Assembly (NCBI RefSeq): GCF_001669775.1
Contig: NZ_LXWK01000015.1
Coordinates: 124,001 to 188,000 of the forward strand
DNA from: Rheinheimera sp. SA_1
Lineage (GTDB): Bacteria > Pseudomonadota > Gammaproteobacteria > Enterobacterales > Alteromonadaceae
Length of the DNA: 64,000 nucleotides
Reading direction: 5' to 3'
In this document: positions 1 to 8,862 of the stretch, one piece after another
Position numbering within the stretch: the stretch's first letter is position 1
How the letters are laid out: each line of letters opens with the position of its first letter
Made by a program: the position numbers and the translations under genes
Notes under the pieces: model-generated
Told to the model about the DNA's origin: nothing
Seen by the model: only the letters and a program-made list of their open reading frames with translations
Database searches by the model: none

Positions 1-404
1 AGACGGCAGCGAAAACAGACAGCAAATCTGCGGTCGTGGCCACAGACAGCACGGCAACTGGCTTTGAACCACTGGCACCAACCATCAATTTTGATGATTT
101 CGCTAAACTCGACTTACGGGTGGCGCGGATTGTCAGCGCTGAGCACGTTGAAGGTGCCGATAAGCTGGTGAAACTGCAGCTTGACCTGGGTTTTGAAACC
201 CGCCAGGTATTTGCCGGGATTAAATCTGCTTATGAACCTGCCGATTTAGTCGGCCGTTTAACGGTCATGGTCGCCAATCTGGCGCCACGCAAAATGCGCT
301 TTGGTATGTCCGAAGGCATGGTGATGGCTGCAGGCCCTGGTGGCGCAGATATATTCCTGCTGACGCCGGATGATGGCGCAACACCTGGCATGCAGGTGAA
401 GTAA
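1..404 (+). CDS. metG: Methionyl-tRNA synthetase, C-terminal part (5' end outside window)
   Basis: Partial gene: the reading frame (first full codon at base 3) is open from the left edge. About 115 residues form the C-terminal EMAP/Trbp111-like tRNA-binding domain that bacterial MetRS carries after the catalytic core. It has the typical stretch [14 protein letters not shown] followed by [13 protein letters not shown] and an [15 protein letters not shown] segment. In the family this domain dimerises the enzyme and binds tRNA for methionine charging in the cytosol. A lysine/alanine/serine linker precedes it at the edge. A rho-independent hairpin follows the stop. The catalytic domain is not visible, so a free-standing tRNA-binding protein cannot be strictly excluded, but the open linker makes metG much likelier. 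Confidence 0.9.
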   Translation, partial: TAAKTDSKSAVVATDSTATGFEPLAPTINFDDFAKLDLRVARIVSAEHVEGADKLVKLQLDLGFETRQVFAGIKSAYEPADLVGRLTVMVANLAPRKMRFGMSEGMVMAAGPGGADIFLLTPDDGATPGMQVK

Positions 405-420
405 GCCGGAGCCACAAATC

Positions 421-451
421 AGGGCGCTTACCCATAAGCGTCCTATTTTTA
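421..451 (+). terminator. Rho-independent terminator after metG
   Basis: Ten-base arms AGGGCGCTTA and TAAGCGTCCT (one G-T pair) close a four-base loop and are followed by ATTTTTAG. It lies 16 bases after the metG stop and before the separately transcribed MFS gene. Confidence 0.75.
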
Positions 452-542
452 GCCGTTATTATTGATTTTATTGCTTTAAACTCAGTTCCTTAAATATTGT
501 TTTGATAGAATAACAAGTTCCCGACAGGCTTAAGGACAGCAG

Positions 543-2012
543 ATGTCTGCCACTATCCGCTCATTTTCTTCATTGTATTTAGCCACCTTACTAATGGTAT
601 TGGCGGCAGGTTTACTCACCACTTATCTGGGCTTGCGCCTGGCCGCTATTGACGTGTCCAAAATCTGGATTGGCGGCATGATGTCAGCCTATTATCTGGG
701 TTTGGTGGCGGGTTCAAAAATTGGCCACAAGCTCATAGCGCGGGTTGGCCACATCCGGGCTTTTGTCGCGACCGCTGGTATTGTCACGGCGTCTGCGCTG
801 GGTCATGCCCTGATTGACGATCTCAACGTCTGGCTGGTGCTGCGGCTGATGGTGGGTATTTGTATGATGTGCCAATACATGGTGCTGGAAAGCTGGCTGA
901 ATGAACAAGCCGACAGCAAAAACCGCGGCACGGTGTTTGCCAGTTATATGATAGTTTCTTACCTCGGTTTAGTGCTTGGCCAGGGGGCGATGAGTTTAAA
1001 CCCGGAACTGACGATTAAACCGCTGATTTTAGTCGCGATGTGTTTTGCACTTTGTATAGTTCCGCTGGCGTTGACCCGCCGAATTCACCCGCATCCGATG
1101 CGCCCGGCGCCGCTGAAAATTAAAGTGTTCTGGCAAAAAGTACCACAATCACTCACCACCATCGCACTGGCTGGCATGATTGTCGGTTCGTTTTATGGTC
1201 TGGCACCGGCTTTTGCCGCCAGTCAGGGCATGAATACTGAACAAGTTGCTGCATATATGGCGGTCACTGTCGTGGCAGGTTTATTGGCGCAGTGGCCGAT
1301 GGGGAAATTATCCGACCGGGTGCGCCGTTCGAGGCTTATTCGCACCAATACTGTATTGTTGGGCTTATTAGTCTTAGCAATGGCAATTTTGCCATTGTCC
1401 GGGCCTTTGCAGCTGGTGTTTACTTTTTGCTTTGGCATCCTGGCTTTTACCTTGTATCCACTGGCGACCGCTATGGCCAATCAACATATTGAACAAGATG
1501 AACGGGTTGCCCTGTCGGCTACCATTCTGTTGACCTTTGGTTTAGGCGCTAGTACCGGGCCTTTGATTGCTTCTGCATTTATGCAATTTGGTGGCAGCCG
1601 GATGCTGTATGCCTTTATGGCGTTGGTGGCGGCGTTGTTGTTTGTGCGACTGACCCAAGTGAACTATCAGCAAAAACAACAGGACAAAGCGCAGCCGAAA
1701 GACTATGTGATGGCTTCGGGCGATTTAGTGTCATCGCCGCTGGCGGCAGCTTTGGATCCGAGGGTTGATTTAGCAACGGCACAACAACAACTGATGGCAG
1801 AGCCGGCAGACGCCATAACCGAGCCAGGACAAGGTATGCAGCATGAAATGCAGTTTGAGTCGGAGCCTGCAGCAGATGTTATTGGAACCAATTCTTCAAT
1901 CGCAGATCAGCCTGATTCAAATCATCCGGTCGCTGATGCTGCCGAAGTTGCAGCGACAGCGAAAACTACCACTGTGGCCGATCAGGTAAAACAAGACAGG
2001 CCTTCCGCCTAA
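543..2012 (+). CDS. MFS transporter (YcaD-like) with long acidic C-terminal tail
   Basis: A 489-residue inner-membrane protein. Residues 1 to about 375 are strongly hydrophobic, with the 12-helix pattern of the major facilitator superfamily. An early signature reads YLGLVAGSKIGHKLIARVG, and a central MGKLSDRVRRSRL loop matches the cytoplasmic motif between helices of each half. The closest family by feel is YcaD/UhpC-like MFS proteins of unknown substrate. The last ~115 residues are unusual: a hydrophilic tail rich in Ala, Gln, Asp and Glu with no membrane segment, likely cytoplasmic. It stands alone between the metG terminator and the toxin-antitoxin pair. Substrate and direction of transport cannot be read from the sequence. 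Confidence 0.8.
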   Translation: MSATIRSFSSLYLATLLMVLAAGLLTTYLGLRLAAIDVSKIWIGGMMSAYYLGLVAGSKIGHKLIARVGHIRAFVATAGIVTASALGHALIDDLNVWLVLRLMVGICMMCQYMVLESWLNEQADSKNRGTVFASYMIVSYLGLVLGQGAMSLNPELTIKPLILVAMCFALCIVPLALTRRIHPHPMRPAPLKIKVFWQKVPQSLTTIALAGMIVGSFYGLAPAFAASQGMNTEQVAAYMAVTVVAGLLAQWPMGKLSDRVRRSRLIRTNTVLLGLLVLAMAILPLSGPLQLVFTFCFGILAFTLYPLATAMANQHIEQDERVALSATILLTFGLGASTGPLIASAFMQFGGSRMLYAFMALVAALLFVRLTQVNYQQKQQDKAQPKDYVMASGDLVSSPLAAALDPRVDLATAQQQLMAEPADAITEPGQGMQHEMQFESEPAADVIGTNSSIADQPDSNHPVADAAEVAATAKTTTVADQVKQDRPSA

Positions 2013-2015
2013 TCT

Positions 2016-2053
2016 TGTGCATACTGCACATATGCTGCATAATTTGTGCAAAT
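2016..2053. promoter_or_regulatory. Nested palindromes upstream of the Xre antitoxin (candidate autoregulatory operator)
   Basis: Three inverted repeats lie side by side in the short gap before the antitoxin: TGTGCA-TAC-TGCACA (2016-2030), ATGC-T-GCAT (2032-2040) and ATTTG-TG-CAAAT (2042-2053). The Shine-Dalgarno AGGAG (2059-2063) follows at once. Type II antitoxins with HTH domains commonly repress their own promoter through such palindromes, so this is the likely binding site. Which of the three is used is inference. Confidence 0.55.
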
Positions 2054-2070
2054 GCATCAGGAGGTCCGTT

Positions 2071-2442
2071 ATGTCAGCCATTGCACTCGCCAAACCTACT
2101 GCCGATTTAGTGCTCGCCAAAGCGGTGCTGAATGCCAGTCAGCAACTGGGCTTAACCCAGACCGAACTGGCGGCAGTGCTGGGTGTTCACCGCACCGCTA
2201 TCAGCCGGTTAAAACAACAATTATCGCTTGCCCCAACCTCTAAACAAGGTGAACTGGCGCTGCTGCTGGTTCGTCTGGCCAGGGCTTTGTATGCCGTCAC
2301 CGGCGGTGACGAAAGCTGGATCCGCCACTTTATGCATAGCCCAAATCAAATCACCGGCGATATTCCGGCCAAACAAATTCAGTCCATTTCCGGTTTAATG
2401 ACCGTTGTACAGTTTCTGGATGCGATCCGGGGCAAAGTGTGA
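2071..2442 (+). CDS. Xre/MbcA/ParS-type antitoxin
   Basis: A 123-residue protein when started at the ATG at 2071, which has a good AGGAG ribosome site 7 bases upstream. An in-frame GTG at 2017 would add 18 residues but falls inside the palindromic operator, so it was rejected. Residues ~27-50 (LGLTQTELAAVLGVHRTAIS) form a Cro/Xre helix-turn-helix. The C-terminal half (RLARALYAV to VVQFLDAIRG) is the DUF2384-type toxin-binding domain. In the Xre-RES and MbcTA families this protein neutralises the RES toxin and represses the operon. Its stop overlaps the toxin start (GTGA), which indicates translational coupling. Confidence 0.88.
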   Translation: MSAIALAKPTADLVLAKAVLNASQQLGLTQTELAAVLGVHRTAISRLKQQLSLAPTSKQGELALLLVRLARALYAVTGGDESWIRHFMHSPNQITGDIPAKQIQSISGLMTVVQFLDAIRGKV

Positions 2443-3194
2443 GCCTGTGGCAACAATGCCAGGGCGAACAGCAAATCAAACCGGTGCAGGGCGTACTGTT
2501 ACGATTGGTTGAAAGTCAGGAACAAATTGCCACTTTAGGGTATGTCGATACCCTGGAAGAACAGGCGTTGCTGGAAACATTACTGGACGATACCAAGCCT
2601 AATTATCCGGCGCACTGCCAACATTTGCATTATTTACTCAAAACGCCGTTTCGCTACCCACCACTAAAATGGGGTTCGCGTTTTGGCCAGGTGCATGAAC
2701 CTGGCATTTTTTATGGTGGCGGTTCGCTGGATGTCACACTGGCCGAAGCTGCATATTATAGATTGGTGTTTTGGGATTCGATGACCGGCATTGCGCCCAA
2801 AGCGCAAATTCAAACCGCGCATAGCCTGTTTTCGGTAGCTTACCAAACTCAACAGGGCATTCAGTTACAACATGCCCCTTTTGACCAGGTTGTCGCTATT
2901 ATTACCGACCGCAGTCACTATCAGGCAACGCAGCAACTTGGCAAAGCGATGCGCAGTAGCGGTATCGAAGCTTTTGAATATCCATCAGCCCGCGATCCGG
3001 CCACCGGTTTATGTATTGGTTTATTCAGCGCTAAGGCATTAGCCAGCACGCAACCGGCAGATTTATCCGCCTGGTGGTGTGAAGTCAGCCAGCAAGGTGT
3101 CAGTTTTAAAGCGGCCAATCAAAGTCATATTTATCACTTTGCCCGCAGTTTATTCACGGAGCAGGATCAGCTGCCATTGCCAGCAACAGCATGA
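2439..3194 (+). CDS. RES-domain toxin (NAD+-consuming family)
   Basis: A 251-residue protein starting at a GTG that overlaps the antitoxin stop by four bases. The RES fold is visible: Arg81 in KWGSRFG, Tyr92 in GIFYGGGS, Glu103 in TLAEAAYYR and Ser183 in YPSARDP, the residues the family is named for and needs for activity. Characterised RES toxins hydrolyse or phosphorolyse NAD+, or ADP-ribosylate a target, and stop growth when freed from the Xre partner. The C-terminal ~50 residues, beyond the usual core, may contact the antitoxin. Antitoxin-first order and coupling are standard for this module. All key residues are present, so it should be active. Confidence 0.88.
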   Translation: MSLWQQCQGEQQIKPVQGVLLRLVESQEQIATLGYVDTLEEQALLETLLDDTKPNYPAHCQHLHYLLKTPFRYPPLKWGSRFGQVHEPGIFYGGGSLDVTLAEAAYYRLVFWDSMTGIAPKAQIQTAHSLFSVAYQTQQGIQLQHAPFDQVVAIITDRSHYQATQQLGKAMRSSGIEAFEYPSARDPATGLCIGLFSAKALASTQPADLSAWWCEVSQQGVSFKAANQSHIYHFARSLFTEQDQLPLPATA

Positions 3195-3203
3195 TAGGCC
3201 TGG

Positions 3204-4241
3204 TTAGCGCCCAGTCTGGATAGTTAACACCAACTTGCCAGTGACCGCGTTTCTGGCCATCAATCGATGTGCATCGGCGGCGTCTTGCCAGTCAAACACC
3301 TGCGCCAATACCGGTTTGATCAGCCCTTGCGCCAGTGCCTGCCCAAACTGGCTGATAAAATCACGGCATAACTGGGCTTTGTATTCATCCGAGCGATTAC
3401 GCAAAGTCGAACAAATCAACTGGCCGCGTTTTTTAAACATCAGTGCCAAATCCAACGGCGGCACCGTGCGCCCGCCCATCATCGCCAGCACCACAATCCG
3501 ACCATCCAGCGCCAGCAACTGTAAATCTTTGGTGATATAGTCAGCTGCCACCGGATCAACGATGACGTTAAACCCTTGTGGCCGAAATTTTTGTAATTCG
3601 CTGACAAAATCCTGCGTTTTATAATTGATGCAAATATCCGCACCTAGAGCCAAACAATCCTGCGCTTTCGCATCAGTGCCAACAGTAACCGCCACCACAG
3701 CACCAAGCTGTTTTGCCAGCTGAATACCAGCGGTACCAACCCCGCTGGCGCCGGCGTGCAAAAGTACCGCGCCACCAGGCTGTAAACCACCAATTTGCAG
3801 CATCGCCTGAAAAGCGGTCAGAAATACTTCGGCGGTTGCAGCTGCTTCAACATCACCTTGCACTTCGCTTTGAAATAACAAATGGTCCTGATGCAGCACG
3901 GCATATTCGGCATAACCGCCACCAGGCACCAGACCAAACACTTTTTTGCCAACGAAGCTGCTGTCGGCATCGCTGCCAACAGCAACGATGGTGCCAGCGA
4001 CTTCCAACCCAAGGATCGGGCTTTCGCCTGGCGGTGGCGGATACACACCAGCGCGCTGCGCTAAATCGGCGCGATTCACACCAGCAGCAGCCACTTTCAC
4101 CAACACTTGTTGTGCCGACGGTGTTGGTAGAGGGATCTCTACGAAGTGAAGCTCGCTGTTTGGGCCTGGATTGATGACATCAATCGCCCGCATCAGTGTT
4201 GGCAGCTTTGGATTTAGTGAGTGCTCAGTGGCTTGGCTCAT
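3204..4241 (-). CDS. NAD(P)H-quinone oxidoreductase, PIG3/zeta-crystallin type
   Basis: A 345-residue medium-chain dehydrogenase/reductase without zinc ligands. The N-terminal GroES-like half contains GVNRADLAQRAGVYPPPP (residues ~55-72), a hallmark of the PIG3-like subfamily. The nucleotide-binding Rossmann half begins at LLHAGASGVGTAGIQLAK (~161-178). The family reduces quinones with NADPH in the cytosol. The ATG at 4241 has AGGAA upstream. An ATG at 4193 would give the more usual N-terminus (MRAIDVINPG) but lacks a ribosome site. The gene is convergent with the RES toxin, with a 9-base gap. Physiological substrate unknown. Confidence 0.85.
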   Translation of the reverse strand: MSQATEHSLNPKLPTLMRAIDVINPGPNSELHFVEIPLPTPSAQQVLVKVAAAGVNRADLAQRAGVYPPPPGESPILGLEVAGTIVAVGSDADSSFVGKKVFGLVPGGGYAEYAVLHQDHLLFQSEVQGDVEAAATAEVFLTAFQAMLQIGGLQPGGAVLLHAGASGVGTAGIQLAKQLGAVVAVTVGTDAKAQDCLALGADICINYKTQDFVSELQKFRPQGFNVIVDPVAADYITKDLQLLALDGRIVVLAMMGGRTVPPLDLALMFKKRGQLICSTLRNRSDEYKAQLCRDFISQFGQALAQGLIKPVLAQVFDWQDAADAHRLMARNAVTGKLVLTIQTGR

Positions 4242-4444
4242 CGGAATTTCCTGAAATCTAAAAAACTCACCTTAACGCATCGACCCCCTTGGCGACAATG
4301 CACTCCTGGTTTCGAAAATCGCGGGAAAACACCGATGACCTCGTAGTCGTAAACAAACACCACGCCAAATCATAACTTTTGCTTTAGCTTTGACGCTTCA
4401 CACACTAAAATGCCGCTCTTTTCCGCCAACACAGAAGCAATGCC

Positions 4445-5635
4445 ATGACCTCCAGTATTATTTTACAAGCCGACCGCGATAAATCTTTAAAACGCCGCCA
4501 TCCATGGGTGTTTTCCCAGGCTGTAAAACAGGTGCATGGCACTCCAAACGCTGGCGATACGGTAGACATCGTCACTGAAAAAGGCGAATTTGTTGCCCGT
4601 GGTGCATATTCACCCAATTCACAAATTCGCGCCCGCGTCTGGACCTTTGATCAAAACGAAGTCATCGATGCCGATTTTTTCCAACGTCGTATTCAACAAG
4701 CCTGGGCCGTGCGTCAGCAATTGTTCGACCTAGACCAAACAAATGGTATCCGGGTGGTTGCTGCTGAATCCGATGGTTTGCCGGGTGTCACCATCGATTT
4801 GTACGCCGATGTACTGGTGTGTCAGTTACTGAGTGCCGGTGCCGAGCGTCAGCGCAAGCACATTGTTAATGCGCTGAAACAAACATTTGCCGGTTACAGT
4901 ATTTATGAACGTTCAGATGCCGATGTTCGCAAAAAAGAAGGTTTAGAGCCAAAAACCGGTTGGTTGCACTTGCCGCGTGAGTCTGGCGAAGTGGTGATTA
5001 AAGAAAACGGCCTGAATATTCTGGTTGATGTAATTAACGGCCACAAAACCGGTTTTTATCTGGATCAACGGGACAGCCGCGCCGCGGCAGGCCGTTACGC
5101 CAAAGGCAAAAATGTGCTGAACTGTTTCAGCTACACCGGCACTTTCGCTCTGTCGGCGCTGCAAGGCGGTGCGAATCACGTGACCAACGCTGATTTATCT
5201 GATTTGGCGCTGGAAACAGCGACTCGCAATGTCCAACTGAATCAGCTGCCTTTGTCAAAACTGACCAACACCAAGGCCGATGTGTTTAAACTGCTGCGTC
5301 AGTATAAAGATCAGGGTTTACAGTTTGATATGGTCATTCTGGATCCACCAAAATTTGCTGAAAACAAAAGTCAGTTAGTCGGCGCCTGCCGTGGTTATAA
5401 AGACATTAACCGTCTGGCAATGTTGCTGGTTAAACCAGGTGGATTGCTGCTGACATTCTCTTGCTCGGGTTTGATTGAAGAAAGTCTGTTCCACAAAGTG
5501 GTGGCGGATGCAGCACTGGATGCCAATCGGGGTTGTTTGTTTATCGAACGCTTAAGTCAGGCTACGGACCATCCAATCGCCAGTTTTTATCCTGAAGGTC
5601 ATTACCTGAAAGGCTTGGTTTGCTTGATCCAATAA
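4445..5635 (+). CDS. rlmI: 23S rRNA m5C1962 methyltransferase
   Basis: A 396-residue protein of the RlmI/YccW family, which methylates C1962 of 23S rRNA using S-adenosylmethionine. An N-terminal PUA RNA-binding domain (HPWVFSQAV to [15 protein letters not shown], residues ~19-70) is followed by an EEHEE-like middle domain. The Rossmann methyltransferase domain carries [21 protein letters not shown] (SAM binding), ILDPPKFA (catalytic loop) and FSCSG with the cysteine expected for m5C chemistry. Length equals E. coli RlmI (396). Monocistronic by position: divergent from the oxidoreductase and closed by a hairpin. Confidence 0.93.
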   Translation: MTSSIILQADRDKSLKRRHPWVFSQAVKQVHGTPNAGDTVDIVTEKGEFVARGAYSPNSQIRARVWTFDQNEVIDADFFQRRIQQAWAVRQQLFDLDQTNGIRVVAAESDGLPGVTIDLYADVLVCQLLSAGAERQRKHIVNALKQTFAGYSIYERSDADVRKKEGLEPKTGWLHLPRESGEVVIKENGLNILVDVINGHKTGFYLDQRDSRAAAGRYAKGKNVLNCFSYTGTFALSALQGGANHVTNADLSDLALETATRNVQLNQLPLSKLTNTKADVFKLLRQYKDQGLQFDMVILDPPKFAENKSQLVGACRGYKDINRLAMLLVKPGGLLLTFSCSGLIEESLFHKVVADAALDANRGCLFIERLSQATDHPIASFYPEGHYLKGLVCLIQ

Positions 5636-5643
5636 TAGAACTT

Positions 5644-5677
5644 ACAGCGCCATCAGCACTTCGGCTGATGGCGCTGT
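5644..5677 (+). terminator. Strong hairpin after rlmI
   Basis: Perfect 14-base arms (ACAGCGCCATCAGC and its complement) enclose the loop ACTTCG eight bases after the rlmI stop. There is no U tract, so it may be a rho-dependent end, an mRNA 3' stabiliser or a weak intrinsic terminator. Confidence 0.5.
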
Positions 5678-5829
5678 AATCTCCAACGGCTAAATCCTGC
5701 CCTTTTAGTCGCTTTAATCCCACCATTTAACACAAAGCCTGTACTAAAGTTCCGATTTTCACTGGTTGCTGTCATCACGCTTGGTTATGATAGGGTTTTG
5801 CTTTTCCCGAACTTTCAACAGGAGTTGAT

Positions 5830-6399
5830 ATGCGTTTATTACTTGCCGCCGTTGCCCTTTCTACTACTTTTGCCAGCCAGGCTGCCTGGCAGCTTGATCC
5901 GGTGCAATCTCAATTACGTTTTGTGTCAGTGAAAAACGGTGTGGTGGCTGAGGTGCATAAATTTAGCCAGCTGTCCGGGAGCTGGGCCGATGATGGCAAA
6001 GTTTCAGTGCAAATTCCGGTGGCAACAATCGACACATTGATCCCAATTCGCAACGAGCGGATGCTGGAACATGTGCTGAAAGCTAAATCCTTCCCGAATA
6101 TCAGTGCTACTGCGACTATTGATCCAAAGCTGCTGTCTGATTTAATGGTTGGCGCCAGTATGCAGCACAGCACCGAGTTAAGCCTGACGCTGCTTGATCA
6201 AACTCAGACCTTACCGGTACAGCTGACCTTGACTAAACTCGCCGATGGCAAAGTTCAGGCGGCCACCACTGCGCCGGTGTTAGTTAACAGCGCTTCGTTT
6301 AAATTGGAAACCGGTGTTCGCAAGCTGCAGGAAATCGCCAAGCTGAACGACATTAGCCTGCTGGTACCTGTAACTTTTAATGTGGAATTTAAGCGTTAA
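5830..6399 (+). CDS. YceI-family periplasmic protein
   Basis: 189 residues, starting at ATG with AGGAG upstream. Residues 1-18 are a classic Sec signal (MRLLLAAVALSTTFASQA), so the mature protein begins at AWQLDPVQSQLRFVSVKNG, the usual YceI opening. YceI proteins are lipocalin-like barrels that hold a polyisoprenoid chain. Their cellular role is uncertain (base or osmotic stress in E. coli). This member shows the conserved alternation of barrel strands and a final NVEFKR strand. It stands alone and is closed by a strong bidirectional terminator. Confidence 0.85.
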   Translation: MRLLLAAVALSTTFASQAAWQLDPVQSQLRFVSVKNGVVAEVHKFSQLSGSWADDGKVSVQIPVATIDTLIPIRNERMLEHVLKAKSFPNISATATIDPKLLSDLMVGASMQHSTELSLTLLDQTQTLPVQLTLTKLADGKVQAATTAPVLVNSASFKLETGVRKLQEIAKLNDISLLVPVTFNVEFKR

Positions 6400-6420
6400 G
6401 CACCATTTTAAATGCCAATA

Positions 6421-6451
6421 AAAAAGGGACAGCAACTGGCTGTCCCTTTTT
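6421..6451. terminator. Bidirectional rho-independent terminator
   Basis: AAAAAGGGACAGC, a five-base loop, then GCTGTCCCTTTTT. The A/T tracts on both sides let it end the YceI-like gene (+) and the YjiH-like gene (-), which converge here. Confidence 0.9.
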
Positions 6452-6498
6452 ATTTCTGTTGTCCGTTTTATGCTAAAACACACAGTTAAAACACTCTA

Positions 6499-7863
6499 TT
6501 AGAACAACAGATGCGCCACACCCGCAATCACCGGCAAAGTGATTAATGTCCGCAATAAAAAAATCAGCAGTAAATCAAGCAGCGTCACCGGAATTTTGCT
6601 GCCAAGTAACAAGGCGCCAACTTCCGACATATAAATCAATTGAGTCACCGATAAAGCGGCGATCACAAAGCGGGTCATTTCATTCGGCACGGTCGAAATC
6701 AAAATCGACGGCACAAACATATCGGCAAAACCTACCATCACCGCTTTGGAGGCATCAACAGCAAATGGGATTTGCAGCAGTTCCAGTAGTGGTACAAAGG
6801 GTGCGCCTAACCAGGTAAACACCGGAGTATATTCCGCTACCATTAAGGCGCAGGTGCCTACCGCCATAATCACTGGTAATACGCCAAACAGCATATCCAA
6901 TACAGTTTCAACGCCTTCTTGCGCAGTTTTAACTGGTCCTGGAGCCATACTTGCCCGATGCAGACCGTGCGAAAAAGCGCGTTTCCAGATGGAGCGCTGA
7001 CTAAAATGCCCACCTTCAGCAGCCATTTGGTCGACACCGGTTAAATAGGTATCCGGTTTACGGCGCAGCGGCGGCAAATATGGCAGCACAATGGCCGCCA
7101 CTAAACCGGCCAGGCAAATAGTACCGTAGAACTGCACAAACATATGTTCAAGTTTCACCTGCCCCAGCACCACCAGACAGAACGTCACCGAGACCGCTGA
7201 GAAAGTGGTGCCAATCACCGCAGCTTCCCGTGCGGTATAAAAACCTGCTTCATACTGTTTGCTGGTTAATAAAATACCGACACTGCCATCGCCGAGCCAA
7301 GACGCGATACAGTCGACCGCCGAACGACCCGGCAGCCGAAACACTGGTCGCATAATTTTGGTCATCAAAGTGCCGACCATTTCCAGCAGACCAAAATTGA
7401 GCAGCAATGGCAAAAACAGACCGGCAAAGATAAAAACACAGAGCAACACCGGCAATAAATCGTTAAATACTAAGGCGCCAGTGGCTGAGCTGCGGATAAA
7501 CTCCGGGCCGACACCTGCATACACCAAACTGATAAACACCGCTCCGACCAAACGCACCCAAACCCAAACCCACGTCGGATTAAACAGCTTCTGCCATAAG
7601 GCCTGATGTTGCAAAAACTTCGGTTGCAGAACTTTGGTCAACAAAGTGAGCAGAGCTGACAGCCCAACAATCAAAGTTAGTATCAGCGGCATCAGCGTGC
7701 CCAGGCTTTGCTTCAGGATATTCGCCAACATGGCCACTGGGATGGTCAGGCCTTTTTCAGTGGCGATAGGTGTCATAAACAAAAACAAACCAAGCATCGA
7801 TGGGATAAGCAAAATCAGCAGATTACGCCAGCTGAAATAAGTTACGACTGAAGATGAAGACAT
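6499..7863 (-). CDS. YjiH-like membrane protein with nucleoside-recognition (gate) domain
   Basis: A 454-residue polytopic inner-membrane protein of the YjiH family. About ten hydrophobic segments are visible, starting at NLLILLIPSMLGLFLFM. The gate region around RSAVDCIASWLGDGSVGILLTSK resembles the nucleoside-recognition domain shared with CNT nucleoside carriers and spore-maturation proteins. No substrate is established for YjiH proteins. Upstream in-frame starts (TTG 7959, ATG 7926) would add a poorly conserved N-terminus. I chose the ATG at 7863 because hydrophobic family-like sequence begins right after it, although no clear Shine-Dalgarno is present. It converges with the YceI-like gene. 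Confidence 0.75.
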   Translation of the reverse strand: MSSSSVVTYFSWRNLLILLIPSMLGLFLFMTPIATEKGLTIPVAMLANILKQSLGTLMPLILTLIVGLSALLTLLTKVLQPKFLQHQALWQKLFNPTWVWVWVRLVGAVFISLVYAGVGPEFIRSSATGALVFNDLLPVLLCVFIFAGLFLPLLLNFGLLEMVGTLMTKIMRPVFRLPGRSAVDCIASWLGDGSVGILLTSKQYEAGFYTAREAAVIGTTFSAVSVTFCLVVLGQVKLEHMFVQFYGTICLAGLVAAIVLPYLPPLRRKPDTYLTGVDQMAAEGGHFSQRSIWKRAFSHGLHRASMAPGPVKTAQEGVETVLDMLFGVLPVIMAVGTCALMVAEYTPVFTWLGAPFVPLLELLQIPFAVDASKAVMVGFADMFVPSILISTVPNEMTRFVIAALSVTQLIYMSEVGALLLGSKIPVTLLDLLLIFLLRTLITLPVIAGVAHLLF

Positions 7864-8099
7864 AGCGATTGCAGGTTTGAAAAATGAAGTTGCAGCAAGG
7901 GTAATGACTTTGACGCAGAAAGTCATCTGTTTGACGGGTGATGTCGTGCAACTGGTCAAAAAGTAACTGCCAGAACTTTACCATTGAGGTCATTTTGCGG
8001 AATTACCAGACGCAAAGGCAGCTCGATGAAATCCTGGTCTGCTATTGCACCCAAATGACCGGACATCATGATGAGCGCGTCGTGGCTGTTCATGCGGCG

Positions 8100-8312
8100 T
8101 CAGTCTCTTGACGGCGGCGGCCGGAGCGGACAAGTAAGTGATTTTTGCTTGCATGCCTCGCAAGGCGTAAAACCAATCAACTTTTTCAGATTGGTGATGC
8201 CACCGCAACTGCGTTTGAAGTGACGTCCACTTCGCAGAAAGCTAAAAGACATGGCCAGCATCACCAGCATTAACACGATGAAGCTAGCAATAAATTCAAA
8301 CATCAGCACCAC
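8100..8312 (-). CDS. Small membrane protein with SCGG and CxxC motifs (NqrM-like)
   Basis: 70 residues: one N-terminal transmembrane helix (FEFIASFIVLMLVMLAMSFSF), a basic stretch, then SCGGI and TPCEAC. The helix, basic loop, SCGG and later CxxC layout resembles NqrM (DUF539), which inserts iron into the Na+-translocating NADH:quinone reductase. The C-terminal third (KSLTCPLRPPPSRD) does not look like NqrM, and no nqr genes are in the window. GTG at 8312 has AAGGCGGGG upstream; ATG at 8303 is the alternative. The NqrM link is tentative; it may simply be a small metal-binding membrane protein. Confidence 0.45.
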   Translation of the reverse strand: MVLMFEFIASFIVLMLVMLAMSFSFLRSGRHFKRSCGGITNLKKLIGFTPCEACKQKSLTCPLRPPPSRD

Positions 8313-8382
8313 CGCCCCGCCTTACCAGGCTGTTCTGTTGCTGCACATATCTTAGCCAAGGAGAGACAAGATTCGAGAATCA

Positions 8383-8580
8383 TCAACAACCACAAGCAGT
8401 TGCAGATTTCTTATTTGCCTCGTTACAACAACGCATCGCATGCTCTGCTCTGGCTTTCGCGTCTTCCGGTTTGCCATCTTGATGACAAGCTGCCGCTTTG
8501 CTATGGAGCTCTGCACAAGCCCTGTGTTCATCGGCGGCTGCTTTATGAGCGTTGCAGGCGACAGTGTTTGTATTTGACAT
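8383..8580 (-). CDS. Small cysteine- and histidine-rich protein, unknown function
   Basis: 65 residues from the ATG at 8580, chosen because GAGGTCAACCTT gives a good ribosome site. A longer frame to 8652 has none. It is hydrophilic and alanine-rich, with seven cysteines (9, 21, 31, 50, 51, 62, 64) and five histidines, ending in ACGC. It has a helical look (AADEHRACAELHSKAAACHQDG) like the short His/Ala-rich cytosolic proteins of aquatic proteobacteria. Such composition suggests metal or redox binding, but no characterised family is recognised. The nearby ferritin-like and NqrM-like genes fit a metal theme; this is inference only. Confidence 0.6.
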   Translation of the reverse strand: MSNTNTVACNAHKAAADEHRACAELHSKAAACHQDGKPEDAKARAEHAMRCCNEANKKSATACGC

Positions 8581-8862
8581 AAGGTTGACCTCAATAAAAG
8601 GTGGAAGGATGAACATTTGCGAATAAACACCAAACAAACTGTGATGAGTCAATACGCGCCTATGAGCATGCCCTGCCCTGAGGCTGCTGTCTGCGTGGTA
8701 CCGAACATCGAGGCCTGTTTATAGTCATCATCCTTGAAGATGCGGTAGTGTCGATGCTAGGTAATAGCTGAAAGTTAAATAGCTATTTGTACTGTGGCGC
8801 ACAAACTTGCGAAGGCGGAAGACTTAAGCTGGCAGGACCAAATAACGCACATGAGGTGAGCG

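Noticed and set aside
7990-8208. 72-codon minus-strand ORF overlapping the NqrM-like gene
   Set aside because: Low-complexity basic product in another frame of a better-supported small membrane protein.
8352-8633. 93-codon minus-strand ORF overlapping the Cys-rich protein
   Set aside because: The alternative frame (8383-8580) has the ribosome site and the ordered cysteine pattern.
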